From: Oscheius sp. JU75
Lineage: Eukaryota > Nematoda > Chromadorea > Rhabditida > Rhabditidae
NCBI GenBank assembly: GCA_037178855.1
Contig: JASJZC010000005.1
Location: 2,418,001 to 2,482,000 of the forward strand
Length of the DNA: 64,000 nucleotides
Direction: 5' to 3'
In this document: positions 10,047 through 21,961 of the stretch, piece after piece
Numbering within the stretch: position 1 is the stretch's first letter
Layout of the letters: each line of letters starts with the position of its first letter
The notes under the pieces: model-generated
What the model was told of the DNA's origin: nothing
Seen by the model: only the letters and a program-made list of their open reading frames with translations
The model's database searches: none
Position numbers and translations under genes: made by a program

Positions 10047-11310
10047 TTCCCTTTCCAAACAGTCCCCCTCAACATCTGGCCTCCCACCCTCTTCGACCCC
10101 ATTCGCAAGTGTGCATTTTGGATAGGTATCGATTGGGCGCCGTTCCAATCGTCTTCCCTCACCATCTTCTTCTTTTCGCGTATAGTCGAGTCCTCATAGA
10201 ATTGTTGTGATTGTACATATTTCTTTGCTTTTTCCCCATAAATAAACGTGTTTTTGTTGAGAAAAAACTCTCGAACTTTGTTAGGTTTAGCTGCCTCACT
10301 GTTTCTCTGTTCATCCTCCTTACTTGGATGCTAATGTACTTTATCTCTTTCCCCCTCTCGATTCCCAGAGTTTTTTTTTCTTGTCTTCCGAGTCAAAAGC
10401 ATCCCATTTGCTGGTTGAGCTCTTCCCCTTTCGTTTCTTTGTCTTTTTACCCAGCTTGGCTCAAATATTTTCCCATCACCAGATCTTTTGAATCCGGTAA
10501 CTTCCAACCTTGCGCAGCCCCTGTCGTCATCAGCTCGCTCTTCTCCTGGAACAGTTCCAGTTCCCTTCCAATTGACCCCGTCGCGTGGGCGTCTGTCATT
10601 TTCCATTGTGATTCATTTACGGCCCCGCTTACTCACGCCATCTGGACTATTAACCGACCCCAGACGACTCAAACTTTTTCTCTGGGTCATTTTTGAGCTT
10701 CCCATGCAAAAAAGTTAGACAGGTGCACAGTAGATCAGCCAGTTTGTAGGGTGACTGTTTGTAGTCGCCGGTGGCTACTCAATACGACCTTATTCGCGCG
10801 CGGTCTCTCACACACACAGCGACAGCAAAACAGGTCGTTTGCCTTGTATCCCGATTATATTCCACCCCTTATCATCTCTTCATCATTTCAGCCGCCTCTG
10901 GAGATATGATTGTCCTTGTAAATCGTACATCCCGGGTTCAATTTCTTTGAACTTTTTATTCTCAGCTACTTTTCCTATTCTTATATCTCTAAAAGACTAG
11001 GGGTAATTGAGAAAGCTTTGCATTTGTAAGGCACTTGAATGCAGGACGGGTAGAGTGACAAGTGGATTAGTTCGCGCAAGTAACCGGCTCACTCTTTCTT
11101 CTCCGTTCTTTCACTTTGTCAACGCGTTTCTCTCCTCCAAATTCCTTTTTGGAAACGAAAGGAACGCTGTAATCGCATACAAACCGCATCTTATGTATTG
11201 CTAGTCAAAGTGCAGTATTTTTCTCATTAGGAAGATCAGCAATCACCACATTTTTTCATTTCTTTTAAACTTTTTCATTTACAAATCCGAGTAATCTTCA
11301 GGAGGATCTC
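10047..11310. other. intergenic region upstream of pct-1
   Basis: About 1.26 kb without a recognised exon. It contains the probable 3' UTR of the FBXO7-like gene (AATAAA near 10240), T/C-rich tracts and a short CA run near 10810. The long open frame at 10211-10696 has low-complexity hydrophobic composition and no homology signal, so I do not call it a gene. The end is presumably pct-1 promoter or trans-splice region. Confidence 0.5.
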
Positions 11311-14300
11311 ATGAAAAAGCTGAAACGAAGACTTAGTGCTGCGTTCAGCCGAAGAAGCGATCGTCATGTTCAAGACTATCGGGCCGACAACACGACGTAC
11401 TACGGGAATCCATCACACATCTACTCACAGTCGCCGTCTCGAGCCTGGAGTCTGTCCGACTCGATGAGCCAGCTGGCGGACAGGTAATAGGCGAAAAAAA
11501 ATGAAAGATTCTAACTAGAAGTTTTCAGACTGGCTGTGGACGGAGTGATTGTGGAGGAATGTGACCCGTCGGCCATGCTACGACGTCCATATGGCGAGAC
11601 ACGGTACAGACATGTGCCTTCCAGAGCTGTCAGTATGTACAATCCTGGTTTGCCGGGAATCTACGGAGATTACCCTCGCCATCGAGGTGAGTTTACTATC
11701 TTGTTGTGAGATAATTAGGACACTCTGAAAAAAAAGTGTGTCGCGTCATGCGGTCCCGGCCGGGATGAAAAAAAGTTGTTCCTCGAGGTATTTCCTCCCA
11801 GACTACTTCCCGCTTTGCACTTGTCTCATTCTACTTAAGCCCACTGAGTCGTGAAATAAGATAATTGTTATACTTCTCGACAGCCATAATTTGTTAGACT
11901 ATCACCTGTAGCAAGTTAGGGGGTAGTCTGCAGAATCTGCTCTTTTGAGGATCAAAACGGGGGAGTGGGTGCAAAAGAGGAGAAGAAGGAGTGAAGAATC
12001 TCGCGATGCTGTTGATCCATAATTAGCGTATGGACGGCGGCAGGCCTCAGGGGGCTGGGCGATCAATATACTGCTGCCAGTGAAGGAGTCACACCATGTC
12101 GCAGCTCTCCAAATCGGCTACTTTCCATGATTTTGGAGATGAGCAGTCTCTTGAGGCTAACGGTGGAGGAGGAGGAAGTCCGGCTGAAAACCGTGACCTC
12201 CACACACCGCTGGCCTCTGAGAAACGCGGTCGCGCCAATACTCTCTCCAACTGGCTTGGCCAGTTCGTGAGCAAGAAGAGGAGTCATATGCGGCCTTCCA
12301 TGTCCATGTCCCTCGGTAAGATTCCTTTTTACCACCCTAGCTTCCTGTTTCTTCTTAGCTTGACCTAGTCCCTGCATTTCCTTCTTGCTCTTCCTGAGGT
12401 TTCTGTCTTTTTTTGGAGGGTAGTAAGACTGAACCGTGTTTCTTTTTGAATCTACGAAAGTCCTAGCAGTCTATTAAGACGGACTAATCTCCCGTCTCTA
12501 TTTTTCCGAGAAGTCCTTCTCAATCGTCGAAAAACCACCTCATTATAAGCTCCCCATCGTTCCAAAATACTTTCAGCAGAAATTGACTTGAATGCATTCA
12601 TTAGGAACCCTAGAGTTGTCGTTCCCAATTTGGCTTTTCGTCATTTGACCGTTTGGCGTCATGCTTGCTCTCAATCCGCGATATTGTATTTCAATGAGGG
12701 TCAAGCACACCACCCCCCTAGTCTATTTATGTCAAATCTGTATAAGGAGTCTAATTGTTTACCTAGGCAAGAAATGTGTGTGTGTCAAAACAGGAGATAC
12801 TGATTAAATCTTATCCTTTTTTCAGCTGTCGTGCAAGAAACCTCGGTACTTGGCTCGGACGGGGAGAGTCTCGAAGTCTCGCCATCGACGTCTGATCAGA
12901 CGCCGACAGGCACAGCGTCGCGATATATCGTCAATGTCAAGATGCGCCCGAAACCGACGAGGAAATGGAGCGAGGAAGAAATCCAGAAACGACTGTCTCT
13001 CCCGGCCGATCTTCGTCTTCCCGTCAGTGTGGTGGAGAAGATGAACCGAACTCCGACCCTCGATCAGCCGCTGACGAGGAAAAATCGACGGGCCTCATTG
13101 GTACGCCTAACTTTTCCAACTGAAGTTGAGGATAATTTGCAGAATGAAATCGGCTTCGGGAAGCTGGAAACGTACGAGAAGTTGAACAAGCTGGGCGAGG
13201 GAACCTACGCGACAGTCTACCGCGGCTACTCGACTCTGACTAACAAATATGTCGCTCTAAAGGTGAGCTTTGCCGTTTGTTTCGCGAGTTACGTCTGTCT
13301 GAAGCCTTTGGTGTATTGCTATATGGCGCCGTTACGGTCCTAGCGGCCCGGGGAACCCTGCGCAAACTTTCGGTCTAAACAGCTCCTATCTTGATTCTTC
13401 CGTCATAGTTTTTCCTACAAAACAAGTTCAGGAGATCCGTCTCGAGCAGGAGGAAGGAGCCCCGTGTACAGCTATCCGGGAAGTCTCCCTATTGAGGAAT
13501 CTCCGCCACGCCAATGTAGTCACCCTCCACGACATCATTCACACGGATCGACTTCTGACGCTCGTCTTTGAGTACGTCGATCGCGATCTCAAGCAGTACA
13601 TGGACCAGTGCAACAACAATATTTGCATGCCGAACATTCGAGTAAAAATCCATCGAAACTCCCCCTAAAACTAGATTCTTTAGCTATTTCTGGTGCAGTT
13701 GTTACGTGGATTGGCCTATTGCCATCAGCGACGAGTCCTCCATCGAGATCTGAAGCCCCAGAATTTGCTGATTACATCGAAAGGAGAGCTGAAATTGGCG
13801 GATTTCGGTTTGGCGAGGGCCAAGTCGGTTCCGACAAAAACGTATTCTCACGAAGTCGTCACCTTATGGTATCGGCCACCCGATGTTCTATTAGGTTCGT
13901 TTTCCTCTCTCATTTTCAAAAAATGGGTTCAGGATCGACAGATTACTCGACTCATATCGACATGTGGGGAGTCGGATGCATCTTCTTCGAGATGGTCTCA
14001 GGCAGAGCTCTTTTTCCCGGATCAACGACGGACGAACAGATAGGCTTGATCTTCAGGTAATTGTACTGTTATTTTGTCTAAAAAAAGAGCATTTGTAGGA
14101 CACTAGGATTGCCGAATCGTCAGAGACACGCGACAATCTTCCAGAAGCCGGCCTTTGCCCCCTACATACACAAGAACTATCATCCGGAGCCACTGATCCG
14201 CCAGATTCCCCGTCTCGACTGCGATGGCTACGATCTTCTCATGCGATTTCTGCAGGTGTGTCAGCTTTTTGTCTTTTGTCAAAACTTTCGACTGGAAAAA

Positions 14301-14955
14301 GTCGAAAGTTAAAAACATCGTTAGGTTCCTTCCTCGCAAGACTTTTTCTTCCTTTTCGCATTGAATCCAACGAGAAGCAGAAAATTATGTCCCCACAGCT
14401 CGCCACGCTTTTGAAACGTTAGACAGGGCAACTGTGGGATGGGACTTAGGGACCCACGAGCCATTTTTTCAGTCGAAACTGAGTAGTTTTTGTGAATCAT
14501 TGGCTCGATCTTTTTCTTCGCACTTGGTTCCATTCGGAAGAGTAGCGAAAACAACAAGAATGTTTTTTTTGGCGCCAAAGTTGGAGAGTTGTTGGCGTCG
14601 GCAGGTTTGCATGCAGAGGGCTCCTCGGCCTAGCTGGTCAGCATTGCGATCGCTGCTAAACAGACGATAAAACAAAGGAATTACGAAAAGACCGTGTGAG
14701 TTTCAGTACGAGGGCACTGACAGAATTTCCGCTCGCGATGCCATCCATCATTCCTTCCTTCGTTTCTTCAATACCAAGGTACAATATTCTTGCTTTTTCG
14801 CCACAAAAACAATTCAGCTGTCCGTCCTGCGAGATGACGAGTCTCTGCTCGACCTGGACGGCATGTTCATTGAAAAGGAGCAGTCGACGAAAGAATTCCA
14901 CAGCCATAGCCATTCGCGGGTTCATAAAAACCGACGTCAATCGCTTCTCATCTAG
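11311..14955 (+). CDS. pct-1: PCTAIRE cyclin-dependent kinase
   Basis: Ser/Thr kinase of the CDK16/17/18 (PCTAIRE) class, known for roles in neuronal transport and cytoskeleton. The N-terminus [17 protein letters not shown] resembles that of CDK16, and a second in-frame start at 12096 ([14 protein letters not shown]) may give another isoform. Before the kinase domain is [18 protein letters not shown], characteristic of PCTAIRE kinases. Kinase motifs in order: [12 protein letters not shown] (Gly loop), YVALK (ATP-binding Lys), [15 protein letters not shown] (the diagnostic PCTAIRE helix), [11 protein letters not shown] (catalytic loop), [10 protein letters not shown] (DFG), [14 protein letters not shown] (activation segment) and [20 protein letters not shown]. 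The C-terminus reads [11 protein letters not shown] and ends NRRQSLLI, stop at 14953-14955. All catalytic residues are present. The kinase core is interrupted by short introns. Confidence 0.95.
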
Positions 14956-15463
14956 TCCTCTCCTTCCTTCCTGGCATTTCTTTGTTATTCGGGCGCATTT
15001 GTACGGTGTATTTTGTGAGCCTTTAGGCCCCCTATTACGTGAAACCTACTATCAGTTATCTTGTACATTCTTTATCTTCTTATCTTAGAAACTCCTCCCT
15101 CTTTTTCTCTTTATCTATCATGTTAGGAACGCGTTTTCCGACTGTGATGTGACTTTGTTAGTGACCAATCTCTCCTCTTTTCACTCCGACGACATTGGTT
15201 GTGCATTTTATCTCAAAGTTGTGAGCTGTTGTGTCTTTCTCTCCATATACACATATTTTCTATTCTCTCTCCCGAGTCGAAGTGCTCTCCCTCCTCAAAA
15301 AGCGACGGTGATTCGATCTAGTTCTTACACATATACACTTTGAAATTTGTTTTTTTCTATGAAGTTTTAAACTCTTGTTCGCAGTTCTGCTCGTTTCAGC
15401 GGTTATGCTCACCAAAAGTATTCATCACAAGATTTGCGTGAACTGTTGAGGCAGTTTTAGAAC
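14956..15463. other. intergenic region between pct-1 and csn-5
   Basis: T/C-rich sequence containing the likely pct-1 3' UTR. No exon or repeat was recognised. Confidence 0.5.
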
Positions 15464-17437
15464 ATGGAACAGGCTGCCATTGCCCCGTCTATTCCGCAAA
15501 GAAATTGGGAGGCAGCGAATCAGGTTTGTTTCGCGAGTTTTTAGCTGAAAATATCTCTTTTTTTATTGCTAGGAATAGACTTCCTTTCGTAAAAGAACTA
15601 GTCGGCTATGTCGTCTGGTCGGCGGTTTCACTGAGTACCGAGTCGTCCGTTGTTAAAAAATTCTCCAAAGAGCAAAAGCAATAACTCTTTTACAATTAAA
15701 GCAATCAAAACAGCAGCTTGTTAACTCAAAAAAGTTTCTTCTTGCATTAGCTTGACTTGTCTCGACAGAAAAGTCCGCAAACATTGTCAAGTGTTATCCC
15801 AGATTAGAGTTGACTTGTGTCGCGCAGACGGACGCGTCTTGCAAATTGTAAAGGTAGGATAACATTTGCATAGTGCTGAATCAGGAACTCGGTCTAGGTA
15901 ATTTGCAGTAATTTTGTGACCTTGGATTCCTTTCTCCTGTTTTCTGACAACTTTCGGATTCATTCAAAACTTTTCGTCACCAGTTGACGGTTATTCTAAA
16001 GTTCCACTTATTTCTTCAAATAAAATTGAAAAGTACAACAAACTCTACCTATTGTGACTACGGTCATCAAGAGCTACTAACCTATTTGCAGTCTTTACTT
16101 ACGGTGTCGAAAATCGTGTTGTGCTCAAAGGTTTGCTCGCTTTGCCTACTTTAGTCCTACTAAGTTTTGCTCTTTAGGGTGAAGAATTTTGTAGACGAAC
16201 TGTAGAAAGCATATTGGGTCAAGAAAGTGTACAGCGATATGCCTTGAATTCTCAAATAATTAGCAAACATTCAGTGTGGTCTAATGAGACAGAGAAAAAT
16301 CGAAATGAGCTATTGAACTCGTAGAAAATTCAAAATTTTCCAGGTCCAGCAGCTCGACTCGATCTACCAATACAATGAGCAGGAGCAGACCGAGATGCGA
16401 AATGCGAAACCATGGGAGAAGGACCAGCATTTCTTCAAAGAGGTCAAAATCTCGGCCGTAGCCATGCTTAAGATGGTTCTTCATGCGCGACGAGGAGGAA
16501 ATCTCGAGGTGATGGGACTGATGCAGGGCCGCATTGAGGGCAATGCCTTCATCGTCATGGATTCGTTTGCCTTGCCTGTAGAGGGGACTGAAACCAGGTT
16601 ATTTATGCCTTTTTCTAAGCTCACTTTTCCTATAATTTAGAGTCAATGCACAGACGCAGGCCTACGAGTACATGTCCGTCTTTACCGACATGTGCGACGT
16701 GGTCGGGAAGAAGGAGAAGGTCGTCGGCTGGTATCATTCTCACCCGGGCTATGGCTGTTGGCTGTCCGGTATCGACGTGGCCACACAGGCTTTGAACCAA
16801 CAGTACCAGGAGCCCTGGGTCGCAATTGTCATCGATCCGCTGAGGACCATCAGTGCTGGAAAGGTTGGTCTCGTTGCATAAACTAAAAAAAATCCACTTT
16901 TAGGTAGAAATAGGTGCGTTCCGCACCTATCCTAAAGGCTACAACCCGCCCGAATCCGAGACTCCTTCCGAATATCAGCCCATCCCGCTGGCCAAGATCG
17001 AAGATTTCGGGGTCCATTGCAAGCAGTACTATTCGCTCGATGTCAGTGTTTTCAAGTCTTCTCTTGGTTCGTTTCCCCGTCTTTTATTCCATTGAGAAAC
17101 TCCTTCAGACGCTCAAATGTTGAACGCTCTGTGGAACACGTACTGGCTGAACACGCTGAGCAGCTCTCCTCTGCTCGTCAATGCCGGCTACGTGAATGAC
17201 CAAATCCTCGACATGGCTCACAAGATCAAAAACGTAGTCTACCCACTTTTTTCCGTTCAAAAAGGCCTATCTCAGATCGAAAACAAACATCAACGAGGCG
17301 AGAAGGGCAGCGAGATGGGCGAGGCGCTGATGAAGGTCGTTCACGACGCCAACACCATTACCGACGAGCTGAATTGCGGAATGATCACCGAACATCTCAA
17401 GAGGAGGCTTTTCAGTCACAGGTTCGTCGTTTCTTGA
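15464..17437 (+). CDS. csn-5: COP9 signalosome subunit 5 (JAMM deneddylase)
   Basis: CSN-5 is the catalytic subunit of the COP9 signalosome, a zinc metalloprotease that removes NEDD8 from cullins. The start at 15464 gives [20 protein letters not shown]; a long first intron (about 15523-16344) carries a dispersed repeat. The MPN domain follows: [31 protein letters not shown], and the complete JAMM motif [14 protein letters not shown] with upstream Glu (E of LEVMG) and the two His plus Asp that bind zinc. Downstream are [22 protein letters not shown] and a C-terminus with [15 protein letters not shown], stop near 17435-17437. Length and order match the family. The gene looks intact. Confidence 0.95.
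15778..15863 (+). repeat. dispersed MITE-like repeat, copy 1
   Basis: This stretch inside the csn-5 first intron includes GTGTTATCCCAGATTAGAG and ATTGTAAAGGTAGGATAAC. It is found again in inverted orientation at 47825-47910 inside the upstream lag-1 region, with only a few differences. It has no coding capacity and is probably part of a non-autonomous DNA element. Confidence 0.7.
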
Positions 17438-18057
17438 CCATAGCCCAGTAGTAATTTACGCGTCGAGACCCAATTGTTTCAAAAATACATTTGAATACTG
17501 AGCCAAAGTTTTCTTTGTTTTGACTTGGAAACAGGTGTTACTGCCTAAATAGGCAATTAGATAGTGATCCTGGCTTTCCTATCTGAGCACAAGCAGCCCC
17601 ATCTTGGGTTTGACAAAAGGGTTAATATGCTATGGTAGCCCGCTAAAAATTGGGTTCTGACACAGAATTATCTGGGTTACGGTAGTTTTTAGTTATACAG
17701 AAGTGAACTTCATAATTAAGATGCTGCGAACACGAAGCTGTCGTCGAGTGAAGCCGTCTACCCGATGTCCCATCTACGTGTACTTTATGGGTTTCAGCCC
17801 TTCGGTATTTCCGCCGTCCCTGTGTTGTTTGAATTCTGTACACTTTATAAATCTTCTTGATAACAATTGTACTCTTTCAATCGTTATGCATATTTGAGAC
17901 TGCAGAAATAGGAAATACGGGATAAAAACACCTAGCCTGATGATCAGTTGCCGTTCGAGTTTCCCGCCTTCGCTCTCGGGTGGGATCCGGACTCGAACCC
18001 GCCGTCTGACCCTGTTTCCAGTCCGCTTTCAATTGTATTCACAACGGCTAGCTAGCC
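17438..18057. other. intergenic region with possible tRNA-derived sequence
   Basis: No exon was recognised. On the minus strand around 17942-18055 is a tRNA-like arrangement: a TAGCTAGC block resembling box A followed by GGTTCGAGTCC (box B) at 17990-18000. It does not fold into an obvious full tRNA and is better read as a SINE fragment. It lies immediately upstream of the lectin start. Confidence 0.4.
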
Positions 18058-21000
18058 ATGTTTTGGCTTGTACTTGCTCTTCTCGTTCCGGCCACAGCTG
18101 CTGCCCCAGATGTCGGATATTGGCTGGCGGGACCCAAGGGCAACTACTACCTCATTGGGAAGGGACAGGAGAACTGGATCAATGCCAGAGAGTTCTGCAT
18201 GCACAGAAATGCCGATCTGATGTCTGTAGACAACGAGAATTCACTGGTAAGATTCTTTCAGTTTGAACGGTCTGGTTTGGACAGGGCTGTCCACCGGGCC
18301 TGTGTCAGCAAGCCACATATTTAGGGGAAGGCAAAACTCTTGGTACTTATTTTGAACGTAAGCCTTTTTTTCTGGGGTGAGAGTATAGCAAGTTTTCCAA
18401 TCATTCGAACCAACAATTACGTTTGAAAATTAGACGAGCACATACAAAAAACTAAAATATACTCAAAAAGAGGAATATGGTATCAATTTTTCGTAAGACG
18501 GGCTTTGGAAATGCGCGCCCGTAATTTTGGCGCACCCTGTACTTTATGAAGAGCTTATGTTCAAAATGGATGTCAAGCTTTCTTAGCTAGTTCATCTTTC
18601 CCTATATGGGACAACACTTCCACGTCCCCGGAGGATAACCCTATTTGGAAGTATACTAGAATAGTTCGAATTCCATTGCATTTACGTTTCTTTTACCATG
18701 ATAGACTTATTGTGTCAGTTTCGAAACGCAGTTTAGCAGCTTCCTAATCTGGTCATACTGCCCATGTTATCATAGTCAGAAAGTCGCACTTCTTTTCTGC
18801 ACGCTGCGAGACCCAATGACCCCGTTTTGCCTGACTGCTGAAACGTCATATCGGCCATCGTCTTCAAAAACAGTCCATTTCCTGCCAAATTGAGGTACTA
18901 CCGTAACCCAGCGACCCTCGTTCAAGACAAGGTGTGGCAGTATTTTAACTTGACTAGTTATTCAATGTTTGCGTGCTATTGGGGTCCCTCCATTTATATT
19001 CTTCTCCCGGGGTAAAAGCACAACGCGACTGGAGAACGACAGACTTGTTAGCCCTAATCATTTGACAAGTCAGACTAAGTCCCCAAAAGTTCTGTTTTCC
19101 GAAGTTACTCTACTCTACTTGAACTGCGGAAGGAGATCGAAAGCTTAGAAACAATGCGTGCCTTCTACCCGATCAAGACCGGCTAACTGCTGCTGACTGT
19201 CATTTGTCTGGCTCTAATGCTCAACGACAAGCTGCTCTGTGTCTACAAGGGTCCCCTGGGCGACTGTCAGAAGGTCTTCTCTCCTATTCGCAGCGGAACG
19301 GGACTGGTGGAAGAGACGAGTGGACTGGAAGAGGAGGCTACCCTGAACAGAACGGAGCTGGTCCGAGAGAAGACGAACACTACGGTCATGATGAACGAGG
19401 GAATATTGATTCAGAAGACCCTCTCCTCTTCCGTGACTAATGGGACAACTGTAAAGACGAGTCTGAACGGAACGGAACTAGTGGAAGAGACTGAAGAGAC
19501 AAGTGGACGGGGAGAGAAAACGACCTTCAAGGGAACAGAACAGATGGGAGAGGCTCTTCAGCAAGGGAGAGAGGCCAAGCTCCATCTTCAAACCTGTCTT
19601 TCGGTCTACAGCAGCGACGTCTACGATCCGAGCAGTCATCTGACGCCTCTCTACCCACTCCGTGTCTTCTGCCTGCTCATCCTCGAGCTGTTCTTACTCG
19701 CGCTCCAGATTGCCCGTGTCGTGATGAACTACGAGAGCCCCGACCAGCTGACCATTATGCTGAACAATCTGATGCACGGCTTCTGCTGGCTCATCACGGG
19801 TGCCTGTCTCCTGATGCAGAAGTGTGGCTGGGATGTGCAATGGAGTAGTCGCAACCCGAATTTTGTGCCCAATTACCCGGCCGAATACGACTGGGCTCAA
19901 CTGATCGCCTGGGCCAATCTGGTCTTCCTTGTCGTCGAAGCTCTCCTCTTCCACAACAGCATCTACCGCGAGATGAGGATGGAGAAGATGGAAGAGCAGC
20001 TCGTCCAGCCGACCATCATCTACAACGACAATCATGAGCCACTGCTCCACTGCGTCCACAACTGATAATAAACTCTTCCACCCGGATACGCTTGCCTCTT
20101 TGCTTCTGCTGAACAGATCTAGCCTGACCACAATAGCACTGTTTTCGATCCAAACATCGCTCAAGAGCTATCAAGTTCTAGTGTCGAGAGAAACTGCCAA
20201 AAAAGACTTATCAAATCCACGAGATTCGATTTCAGACATGGCTGTTGCAGCACTTTATGCCGTCACCGGAAATGCCAGGCATGGTCCAGGTCGGACTCTA
20301 CCGATCCTACTTCCCGGAGTGGAAATGGCTCAGCGGGACACTGTTGCAGGACATGTCTAGAATGTAAGGTTCTCTTATTTACCAGACCAATTGAGAGAGT
20401 AGAAAAGCCAACGGGACTGATCAGTGTGCGACTCTGAAACTGATGGACGCGACCTATGTCTCGGTTCCATGTGCTCAGGTCCCTGAGGAGACGACTAGAT
20501 TCATCTGTGAGAGGAGTGGTTCTGCTCATGAACAAGTAACCTACTCTCCGGAAATTTAAGAGTTCTTCTTCAGCAACAGAAGGTCGACAATGGACTGTGG
20601 TCGCGACTCGAGACCCTCTTCAACTATCTAGGCTTCGGGAAGAAGGAGGAGACTACGACTGTGGCCCCAACAGTGAACGAGGTCTCCGGAACCTTGGAGG
20701 ATCCCGGAGCCTTGGCGAAGGACATCGAACATGCTGAGAGACTTCTGGAACTAGAAGCGAGCGGTCAGGAACATCCGACACAACAAGTAGCCTCGGACAA
20801 TCTTTTGCCTCTTCCCGAGAAGGAAACTGAAGGAAGTGGAGCGGACATCTCGAATGAACTGACAGGAGAGGGCAGTGGAGAAGGAAGTGGCTCGTGGAGT
20901 GAGGAGCAGACGGCCAGAGCAGAAGAACTCGAGAATGACTTCAACACGGATGACAGCCATGTCAATGTTGTAAGTTGCAGTCCAGAAAGAGATGATACAA

Positions 21001-21790
21001 ATCGCATTCAGGAAGACGTCCCCGTTCCACCGAAGAAGGAGGACGATTGTCCGCCTCTACAGCCTGTTGAACAGACTGTCGAGAGACTGACTATCTTGAA
21101 GAAGTTCCTCAATCGGGCCGGGCATGCCGACCTACAGTAAGTCGTTGAAGTTGGGCAAAACTGTAGGGCAAAAGCGATAATTTGAATGATTTGCGGCTTC
21201 GTTCTGCTCTATATTATGAAGAGGATCAATTCAATGTTGCGTTGCGTTGGTATCTGGACCAGGGATGTGCGAAAGTATCGTGTACCCGAAAGTCGGAAGT
21301 GCGTTCACCAACTTGTAAACATTGGCGTCGATACGCAGCCATTTCTAAAAAAAAACATTGGTATATCGACGCCAATGGTTACAAGTTGGTGCGCACATTG
21401 CCGCACTTTAGACTTTCGGGTATGCGGTACTCTCGCCCACCGCTGGTATAGACGGACGGTTTAATGGTGTGGTAGGCCACTAATTTCTTATTCAAAATTT
21501 TTCACCCTCCATACTCTTGTTTTCAGACGACTTGTTGACGACGACTCGAACTCCCTGTTCGATCGCCTCCTCTCCGGAATCTCTGAGGCGAACGAGCGCG
21601 AATTCGGAGCAGTTCAGCCGCTGGAACACGAGAAGCTGACCGATTCCGAAAGGGAAATGCTCTTTGATGAGATGAGCCGACTACTCGTGCCAGATGACCG
21701 GGTAACCAAGGGTGATTAGGGGAGAGAGACCAAAACGATCATTTATAGACGCGCGACGAGGCCATGAAAATGAAGGACGACTTCGTCTGA
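18058..21790 (+). CDS. secreted C-type lectin-domain protein with acidic tail
   Basis: Exon 1 (18058-18246, phase 0) encodes a signal peptide (MFWLVLALLVPATAAA) and the front of a C-type lectin domain: GNYYLIGKGQENWINAREF, then MHRNADLMSVDNENSL. The domain resumes at 20236 after an intron of about 1,990 nt: MVQVGLYRSYFPEWKWLSG, NGTDQCATLKL, and PEETTRFICER with the closing cysteines. A low-complexity acidic tail (GEGSGEGSGSWSEEQ) and charged exons follow, ending KMKDDFV, stop at 21788-21790. I see no EPN/QPD calcium-sugar motif, so sugar binding is uncertain. The first intron contains a separate same-strand gene and a later intron contains a foldback repeat. AATAAA-like sequence follows the stop. 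Confidence 0.75.
19217..20065 (+). CDS. nested multi-pass membrane protein in the lectin first intron
   Basis: A 282-residue open frame starts at ATG 19217. The N-terminal half is hydrophilic, Glu/Thr-rich, with imperfect NGTELVEET-like repeats. The C-terminal half has hydrophobic helices: LRVFCLLILELFLLALQIA, FCWLITGACLLM, and LIAWANLVFLVVEALLF. The tail ends IIYNDNHEPLLHCVHN. A polyadenylation signal AATAAA sits at 20067-20072, two bases after the stop, so the frame has its own 3' end inside the lectin intron. Upstream in the same frame an ATG at 19154 is followed after nine codons by TAA, and then LLLTVICLALM, a possible first membrane segment. Either the gene starts at 19217 or it is damaged at its 5' end. 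No family recognised; possibly nematode-specific. Confidence 0.6.
   Translation: MLNDKLLCVYKGPLGDCQKVFSPIRSGTGLVEETSGLEEEATLNRTELVREKTNTTVMMNEGILIQKTLSSSVTNGTTVKTSLNGTELVEETEETSGRGEKTTFKGTEQMGEALQQGREAKLHLQTCLSVYSSDVYDPSSHLTPLYPLRVFCLLILELFLLALQIARVVMNYESPDQLTIMLNNLMHGFCWLITGACLLMQKCGWDVQWSSRNPNFVPNYPAEYDWAQLIAWANLVFLVVEALLFHNSIYREMRMEKMEEQLVQPTIIYNDNHEPLLHCVHN
21282..21425. repeat. foldback (MITE-like) element in a lectin intron
   Basis: Inner arms of 28 bases at 21306-21333 and 21364-21391 are reverse complements with one mismatch (core AACTTGTAA.CATTGGCGTC). Outer segments also pair, for example TACCCGAAAGTC on the left against GACTTTCGGGTA on the right. The loop is A-rich. This is a typical small foldback element; the full ends were not determined. 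Confidence 0.75.
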
Positions 21791-21961
21791 CGAGATTCCG
21801 TTTAATAATAAAATGTTCAAACTTGGTGCCAATTAGTCCTCAGCTGTCTATCTCTGTTGTTGGTCGTCTCTATCGCTCGTCTAATCAACTCGAGTGGCTC
21901 CAGCCAAGATTATCTGTTCGCTCCTCTCCTCTTCCATCGAAATAGCCTTTTCTCTCTCCGC

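Noticed and set aside
10211-10696. 161-codon open frame downstream of the FBXO7-like gene
   Set aside because: Hydrophobic, low-complexity composition from T/C-rich DNA, no domain, no start context and an overlapping frame on the other strand.
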